A stretch of DNA of 64,000 nucleotides. It comes from an uncultured Ruminococcus sp. Its GTDB lineage: Bacteria > Bacillota > Clostridia > Oscillospirales > CAG-272. The stretch's first letter is position 1. Every line of letters starts with the position of its first letter. Of the stretch, positions 52,530 to 60,523 are shown one piece after another. The notes beneath the pieces are model-generated. The model was not told the origin of the DNA and ran no database searches. It was given only the letters and a program-made list of their open reading frames with translations. The translations under genes and the position numbers were made by a program. The stretch is from contig CACZNC010000008.1 of assembly GCA_902782445.1 (NCBI GenBank), positions 1 through 64,000 of the forward strand, given 5' to 3'.

Positions 52530-52688
52530 CGAATTATTCAAATTTTGCAGCAGAAACGGCAGGAAGCAAGGCGGCGGATGAGGGTTCGCCCCTTATTTCA
52601 CCTTTTCATACTCCGCCCGGTCCCGCGTGCCGAAGGCGGCCCTGCAGACCGTCAGGCTCTGCTCGTCTTCGAGGCAGGTGTCCTCCTC

Positions 52689-53138
52689 TTACAGTTCTTC
52701 CAGCATCTGAGCCGCGTTTTCCTTGGCCTTCACGGCACCGAATGCCTTAACGATCACGCCGTCCCCGTCAATCAGATAGGAGGAGCGGATCAGGCTCTTT
52801 GCAGGCTTGCCCTCTTTTCCGGGTTTCAGGACATCATAAGCCGTGATGACGGACAAGTCTGTGTCCGACAGCAGCGTGAAGGGCAGTCCGTGCGCCTGTT
52901 CAAACCGTTTATGCGATTCTACAGTGTCTTTGCTCACGCCGAGGACAACAGCGCCTTTCTCCCGGAATTGCGGATACAGGTCCCGGAAGCTGCAGGCCTG
53001 GCTGGTACAGCCGCTCGTCATATCCTTCGGATAGAAGTAAAGGATCACCTTCTGGCCCTTGTAATCCCGGAGTGCATGTACTTCCCCGTTCTGATCCGGC
53101 AATGAAAACTCCGGCGCCTTTGTTCCGATTTCGAGCAT
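52689..53138 (-). CDS. bcp: Thiol peroxidase of the BCP/PrxQ type
   Basis: A 149-residue peroxiredoxin: MLEIGTKAPEFSLPDQNGEV start, KVILYFYPKDMTSGCTSQAC with peroxidatic Cys44 and resolving Cys49 five residues later, the classic PrxQ arrangement. RSSYLIDGDGVIVKAF follows near the end. It reduces hydroperoxides using thioredoxin. GGAGGAG precedes the ATG at 53138; an upstream in-frame ATG at 53171 lacks a site. Single-gene unit. Promoter not clearly found. Confidence 0.92.
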   Translation of the reverse strand: MLEIGTKAPEFSLPDQNGEVHALRDYKGQKVILYFYPKDMTSGCTSQACSFRDLYPQFREKGAVVLGVSKDTVESHKRFEQAHGLPFTLLSDTDLSVITAYDVLKPGKEGKPAKSLIRSSYLIDGDGVIVKAFGAVKAKENAAQMLEEL

Positions 53139-53252
53139 GGTCTCCTCCTCGCTTTCTGACGGACTATTCATCCACTGTATTATCTTCGGCTCTCCCCATA
53201 TCGCCCCGCTGTCATACGGAGGTCGTATTTGTTCCAGAGAGGGGTACAGTCA

Positions 53253-53909
53253 TCAGTCCGTCTCTTCCAGTTCTTTGTTGAATTTCTCGATGGACTTGTC
53301 CACGACCTTTGTGACCCGGGCCAGCATGGACGCAACGTCCGTTCCCCTCTGTGCGAGGAGCGTGTCGCGGATGCCGCCGAAATTCCAGATGACGCCGGAA
53401 TCGAAGAGAGTCCCGTCAAACACATAGTCCAGCATGACCGCGGAATCCTTATCACGAATCAGCTTTTCGCCGAGGACAGTTTGATAGAGGCTGTCGATGA
53501 CCGTATAGTGGGATTCACAGGCCAGAGCGGACAAAACCACACCGGAACGTTCCGCGTCCTCCGACGTCCGGGGGATCATGCAGATCGTGCCGGAATAGGG
53601 ATTGACGGCGGAATGATATCCGTCCTGTTCCCCGTCGTATTTGGGCAGGGGGATGATCCCGAAGTCAGCCTCCATCTCGCGCATGACGAACAGGGACTGC
53701 AGGGGCCGGATCATAAACAGGGAGCGGTTTTCCCGGAAGATGTTGATCGCGTCGTTCAGCGTGAGATTGAACGTCTGCCGGTTGAAATAGCGCATGGGGT
53801 CGCCCATCAGCTCGTAAATCGACTGCAGGCAGCCCATGACACGCTCCGAACTCAGGTTGAGCCGCACGTTCCCTTCCTCGTCCGGCTTGCAGATGGCGAT
53901 GCGAATCAT
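53253..53909 (-). pseudogene. N-terminally truncated solute-binding protein gene (C-terminal lobe only)
   Basis: The frame encodes only the second half of the orphan solute-binding family: VRLNLSSERVMGCLQSIYEL through ADFGIIPLPKYDGEQDGYHS to KVVDKSIEKFNKEL. There is no signal peptide, no lipobox and no ND-AIY signature. A TTGCGCAA-type promoter (53953-53981) lies inside the same open frame only about 45 bp upstream, so the deletion fused a promoter region to the middle of the gene. An ATG at 53909 with a distant GGAGG could give a 218-residue cytoplasmic fragment. Treated as a pseudogene. Confidence 0.8.
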
Positions 53910-53952
53910 ACCAGCAGAATCCCTCCATCCTTTGCGTTTCCCGTTCATTTGG

Positions 53953-53981
53953 ATTATACCACATCCGTTTCTCTTGCGCAA
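53953..53981 (-). promoter_or_regulatory. TTGCGCAA-type promoter in front of the truncated solute-binding gene
   Basis: Minus strand TTGCGC (53976-53981), 17 nt ending ATGTGG, TATAAT (53953-53958). Confidence 0.8.
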
Positions 53982-54003
53982 TGGCTTTTTCCCTTCCGCT
54001 GTG

Positions 54004-54030
54004 AAAAAAGCCGCTCCCGTGAGGAACGAC
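54004..54030 (-). terminator. Terminator of the TIM-barrel hydrolase gene, third copy of the repeated module
   Basis: Minus strand GTCGTTCC pairs with GGAGCGGC, followed by TTTTTT, 21 nt from the next -35 region, as at 32073. Confidence 0.8.
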
Positions 54031-54096
54031 TTTTACCGGAGATATAAACCCTGTTTCGGCGGGAAGGTGTCGGGGGTATGCCCTCCTCCCACGCGT

Positions 54097-55314
54097 TTAT
54101 TTTGTCTCTCTGAGCAGCTCGATCTGCCCGGGAGCCAGCCACATGCGCACGGACCGCCCGTCGTCGGACAGAGCGCCTACCGCGTCCATGGGACCGGTGA
54201 GGATCTGCCAGGAATCGCCCCACTGCTTGCGCTCCACCTTTACGCCCGGAGCGAAGATGAGATGCGCCTCGATATTCTTCTTGCGGTCCAGATTCACAAC
54301 GGTCCGATAGCGGACGCCGTTTTTGTCCCGGAAGGTGGACACCAGCATATCGACGCCCTTCGCATTCTCCGCAGCCAGCAGTCCGTCGTCCGGCGCGAAA
54401 GCGGGCAGGCCGCCATAGGGTTTCCCGGTAAACTCCGCCTTCTCAATGGTGAGCTCCATCATCTCGGCGCCGAGCCGCTTCTGGAAATAGCGGTTTTCCT
54501 CCGAAAGCCAGCCGAAGGAGGCGGTGCGCTCGTGGAAGGCGTTGATGGGGAAACAGCGGTAATTGTCGTGGGGCCCGTCGCTCATCACATAGAAATAGCA
54601 CACGGCCTTGGCGCCCAACGCGGCGGAGGTGGAGATCTGCCAGCGGAAGGCGTCCTGATCGGGGCAGGCATAGTCGTAGTGGCCGGAGGAGAGCACGGTG
54701 TTCATGAAGGGTACGCCGTGGCGCAGAGAGGCGTCCTTCATTTCCCGCAGGTTATTGAAGTACGCGTCCCATCCGCTGTCGCCCTCCCACATCTGGGTAT
54801 AGCAGTCCCATCCCAGAAGGGCCAGATTTCCTTCGGTCACCGCCCGATCCAGATAGGGGCCGTATGCGGGAGAACCGATGCGCTCCCCGATCCAGTCGAA
54901 CCAGGGCAGAAGATTCAAGAAGGGGATAAGGTTCGGGGCCTCCTCCCGCTGAATCCGCGCGACGGCGAAGAAGTTCGAGGCATCCGGCGCATCGGGCTCG
55001 TCGCCGACGTAGAAGCCGTACACAGCGGGATGGCCGCCGAACTGGGCCAGGGACGCTCTGAACTTTGCCCGGTACTCCGCCTCGTTCAGCACCATGCCTC
55101 CCCGGGCCGTGACTCTGCCGTCGAACACGATCGCCTTCATGCCCAGCGCGTGGAACTGGTCCAGAAGCCGCAGGAGCTTTTCCGGGTCGTCTCCTTCGTT
55201 GAATACCGGCGTGAGAGGCATGTTCAGCCCCAGGTCGGAATAGTCCTTCGCAAGGGTATCCCATGCGCGGTTTATGCTGAAATAGGTCCAGCAGGAAAAT
55301 CCGAATTCTGCCAT
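54097..55314 (-). CDS. Putative glycoside hydrolase (TIM barrel, GH42/GH5-like)
   Basis: The 405-residue protein starts MAEFGFSCWTYFSINRAW with GGGGAGG before the ATG at 55314. The N-terminal 300 residues look like a barrel: LLDQFHALGMKAIVFDGRV, AVYGFYVGDEPDAPDASNFF with a likely acid/base Glu after strand 4, and ALGAKAVCYFYVMSDGP. A beta-sandwich tail follows from about residue 320 (MLVSTFRDKNGVRYRTVVNL). The GDEP motif is typical of clan GH-A-like hypothetical glycosidases. No signal peptide. Ends at the terminator 54004-54030. Substrate unknown. Confidence 0.7.
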   Translation of the reverse strand: MAEFGFSCWTYFSINRAWDTLAKDYSDLGLNMPLTPVFNEGDDPEKLLRLLDQFHALGMKAIVFDGRVTARGGMVLNEAEYRAKFRASLAQFGGHPAVYGFYVGDEPDAPDASNFFAVARIQREEAPNLIPFLNLLPWFDWIGERIGSPAYGPYLDRAVTEGNLALLGWDCYTQMWEGDSGWDAYFNNLREMKDASLRHGVPFMNTVLSSGHYDYACPDQDAFRWQISTSAALGAKAVCYFYVMSDGPHDNYRCFPINAFHERTASFGWLSEENRYFQKRLGAEMMELTIEKAEFTGKPYGGLPAFAPDDGLLAAENAKGVDMLVSTFRDKNGVRYRTVVNLDRKKNIEAHLIFAPGVKVERKQWGDSWQILTGPMDAVGALSDDGRSVRMWLAPGQIELLRETK

Positions 55315-55408
55315 ATGCGATTCCTCCCCGTTGTGATGCACATGTTACTGTGTACTCTATAATGTCAGCCCGATATGGAATGTTGAACCTTTCCGGCCGA
55401 TCGTACTC

Positions 55409-56209
55409 TCAATTTTGCGATGTCTGACCGTTTGCCGCGGTGACGATATCCCCGACACCGCCCAGAACAACGCTCGGACGGTAAGCATACTGATCCAGCG
55501 TTTCCCGCGTGGAGATGCCGGACAGCACCAGGACCGTGGACATTCCGCTCTCGAGTCCGGAGATAATATCCGTGTCCATCCGGTCGCCTATCATAACCGA
55601 CTCGGCGCTGTGGCATCCCAAAAGCTTAAGCCCTGTTCTCATCATGAGAGGATTCGGCTTCCCGCAGAAATAAGCCTGCTTCCCCGTTGCCATCTCGATC
55701 GGGGCGATCAGAGAACGGCACGCGGGAGCAATTCCGTTCTCAACCGGGCCCGATATATCCGAGTTCGCCCCCACCAGTTTTGCGCCGGCCAGCACAAGGT
55801 TCGTCGCCCTTGTCAGGGATTCCAGAGAGTATGAATTCCCCTCTCCGACGATCACGTAGTCGGGATCGACATCGTTCATCGTGACGCCCACATCGTACAG
55901 AGCGTTCAAAAGCGCAGAGGCTCCGATCACATAGGCGGAACAGCCGGGAGCCTGATCCTTGATAAACGCGGCAGTGGCAAGCGCGCTGGTATAAAAATGC
56001 TCCTCTGAAACGTCGAGGCCCATTCTTGCGAGACGCTGCTTCAGTTCTCTCGGCGTATAACCGCTGTTGTTCGTTAAAAACAGGAATTCTTTCCCGTTGG
56101 TTTTTAACCAGTCAATGAAATCGCTCACACCGGGCAGGACACGGTTTCCGGAATAAATCACGCCGTCCATGTCGCAGATGAATCCTTTTTTCTTGTTGAA
56201 ATCAATCAT
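55409..56209 (-). CDS. HAD-IIA family sugar phosphatase (NagD-like)
   Basis: A 266-residue HAD enzyme: FICDMDGVIYSGNRVLPG with nucleophile D13 and D15, FLFLTNNSGYTPRELKQRL (motif II), CGKPNPLMMRTGL (motif III Lys) and VMIGDRMDTDIISGLESGM (motif IV). This is the complete NagD/AraL-type set with a C2b cap. Such enzymes dephosphorylate sugar phosphates or nucleotides, often as housekeeping. GAGG precedes the ATG. It has its own promoter at 56253-56281. Confidence 0.92.
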   Translation of the reverse strand: MIDFNKKKGFICDMDGVIYSGNRVLPGVSDFIDWLKTNGKEFLFLTNNSGYTPRELKQRLARMGLDVSEEHFYTSALATAAFIKDQAPGCSAYVIGASALLNALYDVGVTMNDVDPDYVIVGEGNSYSLESLTRATNLVLAGAKLVGANSDISGPVENGIAPACRSLIAPIEMATGKQAYFCGKPNPLMMRTGLKLLGCHSAESVMIGDRMDTDIISGLESGMSTVLVLSGISTRETLDQYAYRPSVVLGGVGDIVTAANGQTSQN

Positions 56210-56252
56210 TTTATCGCCTCATCTTTTTGATGGTATCTGGTTCTCTCCATTT

Positions 56253-56281
56253 ATTATAGCATATTTCGGACAAAGATGCAA
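56253..56281 (-). promoter_or_regulatory. Promoter of the HAD phosphatase gene
   Basis: Minus strand TTGCAT (56276-56281), 17 nt, TATAAT (56253-56258) with extended TGC. Confidence 0.8.
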
Positions 56282-56386
56282 CCCTTGTTTTTCGGGGAGT
56301 CTGTCGATCTGACAAGAGGAGCCGTTCGTCAGCAGAAGTCAAACATATACGGAACCTCCCGGTAAAGAGGAACATGAGCCCGGGAT

Positions 56387-56803
56387 CTATCTTCGTTTGT
56401 ATAGAACAATTTCCGGATCGGAACCGCCGCAGCCATACTCACAGATAAGAATGAAATCTTCATTTGCGACAACGCCGTAACAGCGGTCCGAATCTGCCTG
56501 TTCGACCTGATTTCCCAGATAGATATCGCTGTCTTTCAAAAACTGAACCGTGGATCCGTTGGCAAGAAGATACGGCAGATTCACATAAGAACCGGTCAGC
56601 AGATTCAGGTCTTCTACTGCAAGCCCCTCGATGCCTGACGCGTTTATTTCGTCGATCAGCTGACGCTTCAGGAGCGGGAAGTCTTTGTTTCTCTCCGCGA
56701 CGCAGCTGCCGCCGAACGGGTGCCCCTGGCACTTTTCACACCCTCCGCAGGCCGACAGCCTGGCACAATCTTTGCAGCAGTTTTCTCCGCAATAGGTCTT
56801 CAT
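56387..56803 (-). CDS. Small cysteine-rich protein (DUF3795-like)
   Basis: A 138-residue cytoplasmic protein whose first 35 residues hold eight cysteines: YCGENCCKDCARLSACGGC, then EKCQGHPFGGSC. The spacing suggests an iron-sulfur or zinc site and resembles DUF3795. The rest is a compact alpha/beta region with two more cysteines near the end (CEYGCGGSDPEI). AAGGGGG-like sequence precedes the ATG. It lies 100 bp after the GyrI-like gene on the same strand and may be read through from the GH43 promoter. Function unknown. Confidence 0.7.
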   Translation of the reverse strand: MKTYCGENCCKDCARLSACGGCEKCQGHPFGGSCVAERNKDFPLLKRQLIDEINASGIEGLAVEDLNLLTGSYVNLPYLLANGSTVQFLKDSDIYLGNQVEQADSDRCYGVVANEDFILICEYGCGGSDPEIVLYKRR

Positions 56804-56902
56804 ACGTTTTACCCCCTTATTGAATTTGGAGCTTCCTGTTTTTGCGATATCGTCGTCTCCCGAGGATCGGGCGGATGAAGCACATCATCAGGCAGAATAT
56901 GC

Positions 56903-57364
56903 TTATAGTTTTCTGATCGGAAAGAACATATAGCTTTTTCCGGTCTGCGGGCAGGTAAAATCATGAACCGCGCCGGCAAGCGAAACGCTGTGATCCTCCA
57001 TATACCGCATCATCTGTGGAAAAGTATTCTCCCCTTCGTTCTCCACCCGCAGATATTCATAGCCCGGGACGACCCATTTCACCCATCCGTCCGGGGCCTG
57101 CGCTCCGTCCGTGCATTCCGCTCCCGCAAGATAGAGCCCGTTCCTGAAACCATCCCACGGCAGAAAGGAATGCGTAAAATCAGACATTGCCCCCCATACG
57201 CCCGCCGGGTTTCCGTTCTCATCTTTTTTCGCCAGATGGGAGATTTGATCATAGTGCGCGTTGGCGTCCGCCCATAATTTCTCGATAAAGTCATCGCCGT
57301 CAGCAGTCGATCCTTCTTTTCCGATCACTGTGAACGATCCCTTTACGACCTTTTCAATCTTCAT
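56903..57364 (-). CDS. GyrI-like small-molecule-binding protein
   Basis: A 153-residue single-domain protein of the GyrI-like/AraC effector-binding fold. The N-terminus KIEKVVKGSFTVIGKEGST is the usual first strand, WGAMSDFTHSFLPW lies in the middle, and VKWVVPGYEYLRVENEG with TFPQMMRYMEDHSV forms the conserved second repeat. Stand-alone members bind or hydrolyse small cyclic or cationic molecules. GGAGGCAGC precedes the ATG. It follows GH43 by 90 bp. Confidence 0.82.
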   Translation of the reverse strand: MKIEKVVKGSFTVIGKEGSTADGDDFIEKLWADANAHYDQISHLAKKDENGNPAGVWGAMSDFTHSFLPWDGFRNGLYLAGAECTDGAQAPDGWVKWVVPGYEYLRVENEGENTFPQMMRYMEDHSVSLAGAVHDFTCPQTGKSYMFFPIRKL

Positions 57365-57454
57365 GATGCTGCCTCCTCCGTGATGCGGAATCCATCCGCC
57401 ATTGATTTTCGGCTTTCGACAGAACCGCGCGACGTGTTCCTCTTGCAGAGTCCG

Positions 57455-58432
57455 TCAAAGTTCCTCGCCGGACGGGGGGACAAGATCTGCCTCATATCCG
57501 GCGGGCTCTCCCATGACAGGATATCCGCTCTGATCAAATTCCACCTTCTGGATATGAAAATACCGGGGTGCGGGCGTGACCGTTTCATTGTGTTCCTTCA
57601 TGCCGTGGTACGCGCACCAGAGTTCCGATCCGTCGGGAGAGCGGAAGAAGGAGGCGTGCCCGGGGCCGTACACTCCGTTTCCCATGACGAACAGGGGAGT
57701 ATCGTGTTTGAACCAGTTTTTGGGGTTCGTCATCTGATCCGGATCTCCGCGGTCGCTGCCTGTGAATTCAAGAACCCCCAGACAATAATGATCGGACCAG
57801 CAGCCGTTTCCGGAATAGATGATGAAAAGACGCGATCCGTTTTCGACAAAGAACGCGCCTTCATTGATGGCGGCATTCCCGACATAGGGCGGAACCAGTT
57901 CCCAACCGTATTCCGCCCGGGCGATCATGGAACGACGGCTCCCGAAGGTCCATGGGTTATCGAGAGCGCATACGTCCAATACCTGTCCGTGATCCACGCG
58001 GGAACAGCAGATGAACTGCTGACCGTTCGGGGCTGTATAGACGGTGGGATCAATGGAGAAAACGTCCGGAGTGGGTTTGCATTTGAAGCGCCAGTCTCTG
58101 AAAGGGTCGTCGGAAAGGGCTTCCATGATGAAAAGCCGTTTCTCGCCGGGCTGTTCCTGCGCGCGGCCGCTTGTGTAGATGTACCATTTGCCGTTATTTC
58201 CGCGGTGCATTTCCGGCGCCCATATATCGCCCCAAATGCCGTCACGGGGTCCGTCAGGCGTATAGATCACCTTTGATTCACCTGTGCAAATAGCGGCGGC
58301 ATGGCGGCTGCGGAACAGTTCCAGAACGCTTCCGCGCGTAAACAGAGCGTAGTAATACCCGGTTTCAGGAACATAAGTCATGAATGGATCGGGAGCGCTG
58401 AAAGGAGAGATCGGATTTCGAAATGTATTCAT
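57455..58432 (-). CDS. GH43-family glycoside hydrolase (arabinosidase/xylosidase type)
   Basis: A 325-residue five-bladed propeller enzyme. The catalytic triad of GH43 is visible: general base in SAPDPFM (D15), pKa modulator in DPTVY within FSIDPTVYTA (about D125), and acid in AINEGAFFVENG (about E193). DIWAPEMHRG is a further family hallmark. No signal peptide, so it acts on imported arabino- or xylo-oligosaccharides. AAAGGA precedes the ATG; promoter at 58473-58501. Confidence 0.9.
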   Translation of the reverse strand: MNTFRNPISPFSAPDPFMTYVPETGYYYALFTRGSVLELFRSRHAAAICTGESKVIYTPDGPRDGIWGDIWAPEMHRGNNGKWYIYTSGRAQEQPGEKRLFIMEALSDDPFRDWRFKCKPTPDVFSIDPTVYTAPNGQQFICCSRVDHGQVLDVCALDNPWTFGSRRSMIARAEYGWELVPPYVGNAAINEGAFFVENGSRLFIIYSGNGCWSDHYCLGVLEFTGSDRGDPDQMTNPKNWFKHDTPLFVMGNGVYGPGHASFFRSPDGSELWCAYHGMKEHNETVTPAPRYFHIQKVEFDQSGYPVMGEPAGYEADLVPPSGEEL

Positions 58433-58472
58433 GGCGCGGTCCTTTCATGGTGTGGAGATAATATCCGTCTCC

Positions 58473-58501
58473 ATTATACATCACCGGCCCCCGTCGGTCA
58501 A
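58473..58501 (-). promoter_or_regulatory. Promoter of the GH43 gene
   Basis: Minus strand TTGACC (58496-58501), 17 nt, TATAAT (58473-58478). It begins five bases after the end of the SLH relic. Confidence 0.8.
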
Positions 58502-58505
58502 GAGA

Positions 58506-58649
58506 AAAATGAAACCGGAAGAGAATCGCGGCAAGCTGTTCGCGGGTCACGCTGTCCTTCGGTCCGGATTTGCCGTTGCCGCAGCCGAGGACGATGCCGT
58601 GGGAGGCCGCCCATTCGACGCCGTCGGCGTATCCATTCGCCCGCGGGAA
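58506..58649 (-). pseudogene. Relic of one SLH (S-layer homology) domain
   Basis: Forty-eight in-frame residues read FPRANGYADGVEWAASHGIV, then LGCGNGKSGPKDSVTREQLA, then AILFRFHF. This is a nearly full SLH repeat, which anchors surface proteins to cell-wall polymers. No signal peptide, further repeats or catalytic part remain on either side. It is therefore the stranded fragment of a deleted surface-protein gene in the interval 58433-58808. It shows that the lineage uses SLH anchoring. Confidence 0.8.
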
Positions 58650-58707
58650 CATCCGTGAAGACGCCGGATCGCGGCAGTCCGTACCGGCAAGCGGTGCTCC
58701 GCGGGTG

Positions 58708-58737
58708 TTGACACGCTCCGGCACGGTATGGTATAAT
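58708..58737 (+). promoter_or_regulatory. Promoter of the beta-propeller gene
   Basis: TTGACA (58708-58713), 18 nt, TATAAT (58732-58737) with extended TATGG. Confidence 0.82.
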
Positions 58738-58808
58738 ACGGCAGGGGACGGCGGGATATCCTGCATCCTGCCGACCGGAAATACCGCACGCTTGACGGAG
58801 GCGCCGCC

Positions 58809-59996
58809 ATGTATGTCTTCACGCCCGATGACGGATTCCATTACTTTTTCGGCTATTACGACCTGCAGCCCTTCGATTCCTCCGAACGGTTCCATCTCGT
58901 GCACCGGGTCCGCTTCATGGACCGTCTTCCCGCGGCGGACGACACGGCGGAGCTCGGAGCGGTCGATCTCGAAACCGGCCGCTTTCTGAAATATGCCGAA
59001 ACGACGGCGTGGAATTTCCAGCAGGGCGCGATGCTGCGATATTTCGGGGACGACGGGCATATCCTCTACAACGTCCGCGACCGGGGGACTCCCTCCGGAT
59101 TTGCCGCCGAGATCCTCGAACCGAAGACCGGCGCGAAACGGAGGCTTCCCTGCCCCGCGGCCGACGTATCGAAAGACGGGACCCTTCTTCTCTCGGTGAA
59201 TTTCAGCCGGATCTTCGACTTCCGGCCCGGATACGGATACGCCGGCGTTCCCGATCCCCGGAAGGACGTCCGCGCGCCGGAAGACGACGGCATTTTTCTG
59301 ACGGACACCCGGACCGGGAACACGCGCCTCATCGCGGATTACGACAGGATCCGGCGGGAATTCCCCCAGCCGCCCTTTTCCGACGGGAAGCTGCTGGTCA
59401 ACCACATCACGTTCAATCCGGCGGGCGACCGGTTTCTGTTCCTGCTCCGGAACTTCCCCGAACCCGGACAGCGGGGGTGGAAGACCCAGCTCATCGTATC
59501 CGACACGGACGGGAAAATGAAAAAGCTCACCGATTACTGTCTGAACTCCCATTATCACTGGAAAAACGACCGGGAGATCCTGATCGTGTCCTCGCTCCGC
59601 ACGGAAGACGACGGCTTTTCCCTCGTCCTCATCGACAGCGAAACCGGAGAGGCCGTCCTGCTCCCGGATCCGAATCCGAACTGGGACATTCACTGCCTCT
59701 ACTCCCCGGACCGCCGTCTGATCGTCGGAGACAGCTATCCCGGCGGATCCCGCGGCGCGACGCGCAGTCTCTGGCTGATCGACACAGAGCGGGGTGTCAT
59801 GACGGAACCGGTGCGGGTGGACACGGTGATCCCGCCCATCGTGGACATCCGATGCGATCTGCACGCGCGCTGGAGTCCATCCGGGCATCTGCTCTCCTTC
59901 GACTCGACCCACAGTGGGCGAAGGACCTCCGTTCTCGTCACGGCGGAAGAACTGCTTGGGCATGACGGCCCTCCCATGACTCTGCCGGCACGGTAA
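58809..59996 (+). CDS. Beta-propeller protein, oligogalacturonate-lyase-like
   Basis: A 395-residue cytoplasmic protein with repeated TolB/PD40-type blades. The first reads FHYFFGYYDLQPFDSSERFH, and later blades include NHITFNPAGDRFLFLLRNFP, LNSHYHWKNDREILIVSS and RSLWLIDTERGVM. The GYYD...F opening and histidines in HITFNP and SHYHW are where oligogalacturonate lyases hold the catalytic metal, so a lyase acting on uronides is plausible. First gene of a rightward set with a GNAT and a beta-helix protein. No clear ribosome site other than GGAGGC nearby. Confidence 0.75.
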   Translation: MYVFTPDDGFHYFFGYYDLQPFDSSERFHLVHRVRFMDRLPAADDTAELGAVDLETGRFLKYAETTAWNFQQGAMLRYFGDDGHILYNVRDRGTPSGFAAEILEPKTGAKRRLPCPAADVSKDGTLLLSVNFSRIFDFRPGYGYAGVPDPRKDVRAPEDDGIFLTDTRTGNTRLIADYDRIRREFPQPPFSDGKLLVNHITFNPAGDRFLFLLRNFPEPGQRGWKTQLIVSDTDGKMKKLTDYCLNSHYHWKNDREILIVSSLRTEDDGFSLVLIDSETGEAVLLPDPNPNWDIHCLYSPDRRLIVGDSYPGGSRGATRSLWLIDTERGVMTEPVRVDTVIPPIVDIRCDLHARWSPSGHLLSFDSTHSGRRTSVLVTAEELLGHDGPPMTLPAR

Positions 59997-60035
59997 CACA
60001 TTCCGTACAGATTGGAAACGCAGGGAAAGCATATC

Positions 60036-60503
60036 ATGGAATTCAGACTGCTATCAACTCAGGATAAAGAACCCGTAACAGCCCTGTTCAGAGACGTGTT
60101 CACAGAAGATCCCTGGAACGACGACTGGAGCGATCCGGAACAGCTCGGCGCCTATATCGACGATCTGATCGGGCAGAGCAATTCCCTCACGCTCGGATAT
60201 CTGGACGGGGATCGTCTTGTCGGCCTGTCGATGGGACGCATCAAACACTGGTATGAAGGCACGGAATACTGCATCGACGAGTTCTGTATCGCCGGACCGT
60301 ATCAGCATCAGGGGATCGGCAGCAGTTTCCTGAAAGAGATCGAAGCATATCTGGCAGAAAAAGGAATCCGGCACATTTTCCTCCTGACGGACAGGGATGT
60401 GCCGGCTCATGCGTTTTATTTGAAAAACGGATTTCGGGAACTGGAAAACAATGTCTCGCTTGCAAAAAAGATTGATTCCCTGTCCGTTCCGGGAAACGAT
60501 TGA
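60036..60503 (+). CDS. GNAT-family N-acetyltransferase
   Basis: The 155-residue protein is a single GNAT domain: YCIDEFCIAGPYQHQGIGSS contains the acetyl-CoA loop (QHQGIGS, Q/R-x-x-G-x-G/A) at about residues 88-94, followed by FLKEIEAYLAEKGIRHIFLL and HAFYLKNGFRELENN. AGGGA precedes the ATG at 60036; an in-frame ATG at 60012 has no site. Substrate unknown. It is 20 bp upstream of the beta-helix gene. Confidence 0.88.
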   Translation: MEFRLLSTQDKEPVTALFRDVFTEDPWNDDWSDPEQLGAYIDDLIGQSNSLTLGYLDGDRLVGLSMGRIKHWYEGTEYCIDEFCIAGPYQHQGIGSSFLKEIEAYLAEKGIRHIFLLTDRDVPAHAFYLKNGFRELENNVSLAKKIDSLSVPGND

Positions 60504-60523
60504 AAGATCGGGAGGCACAAACC

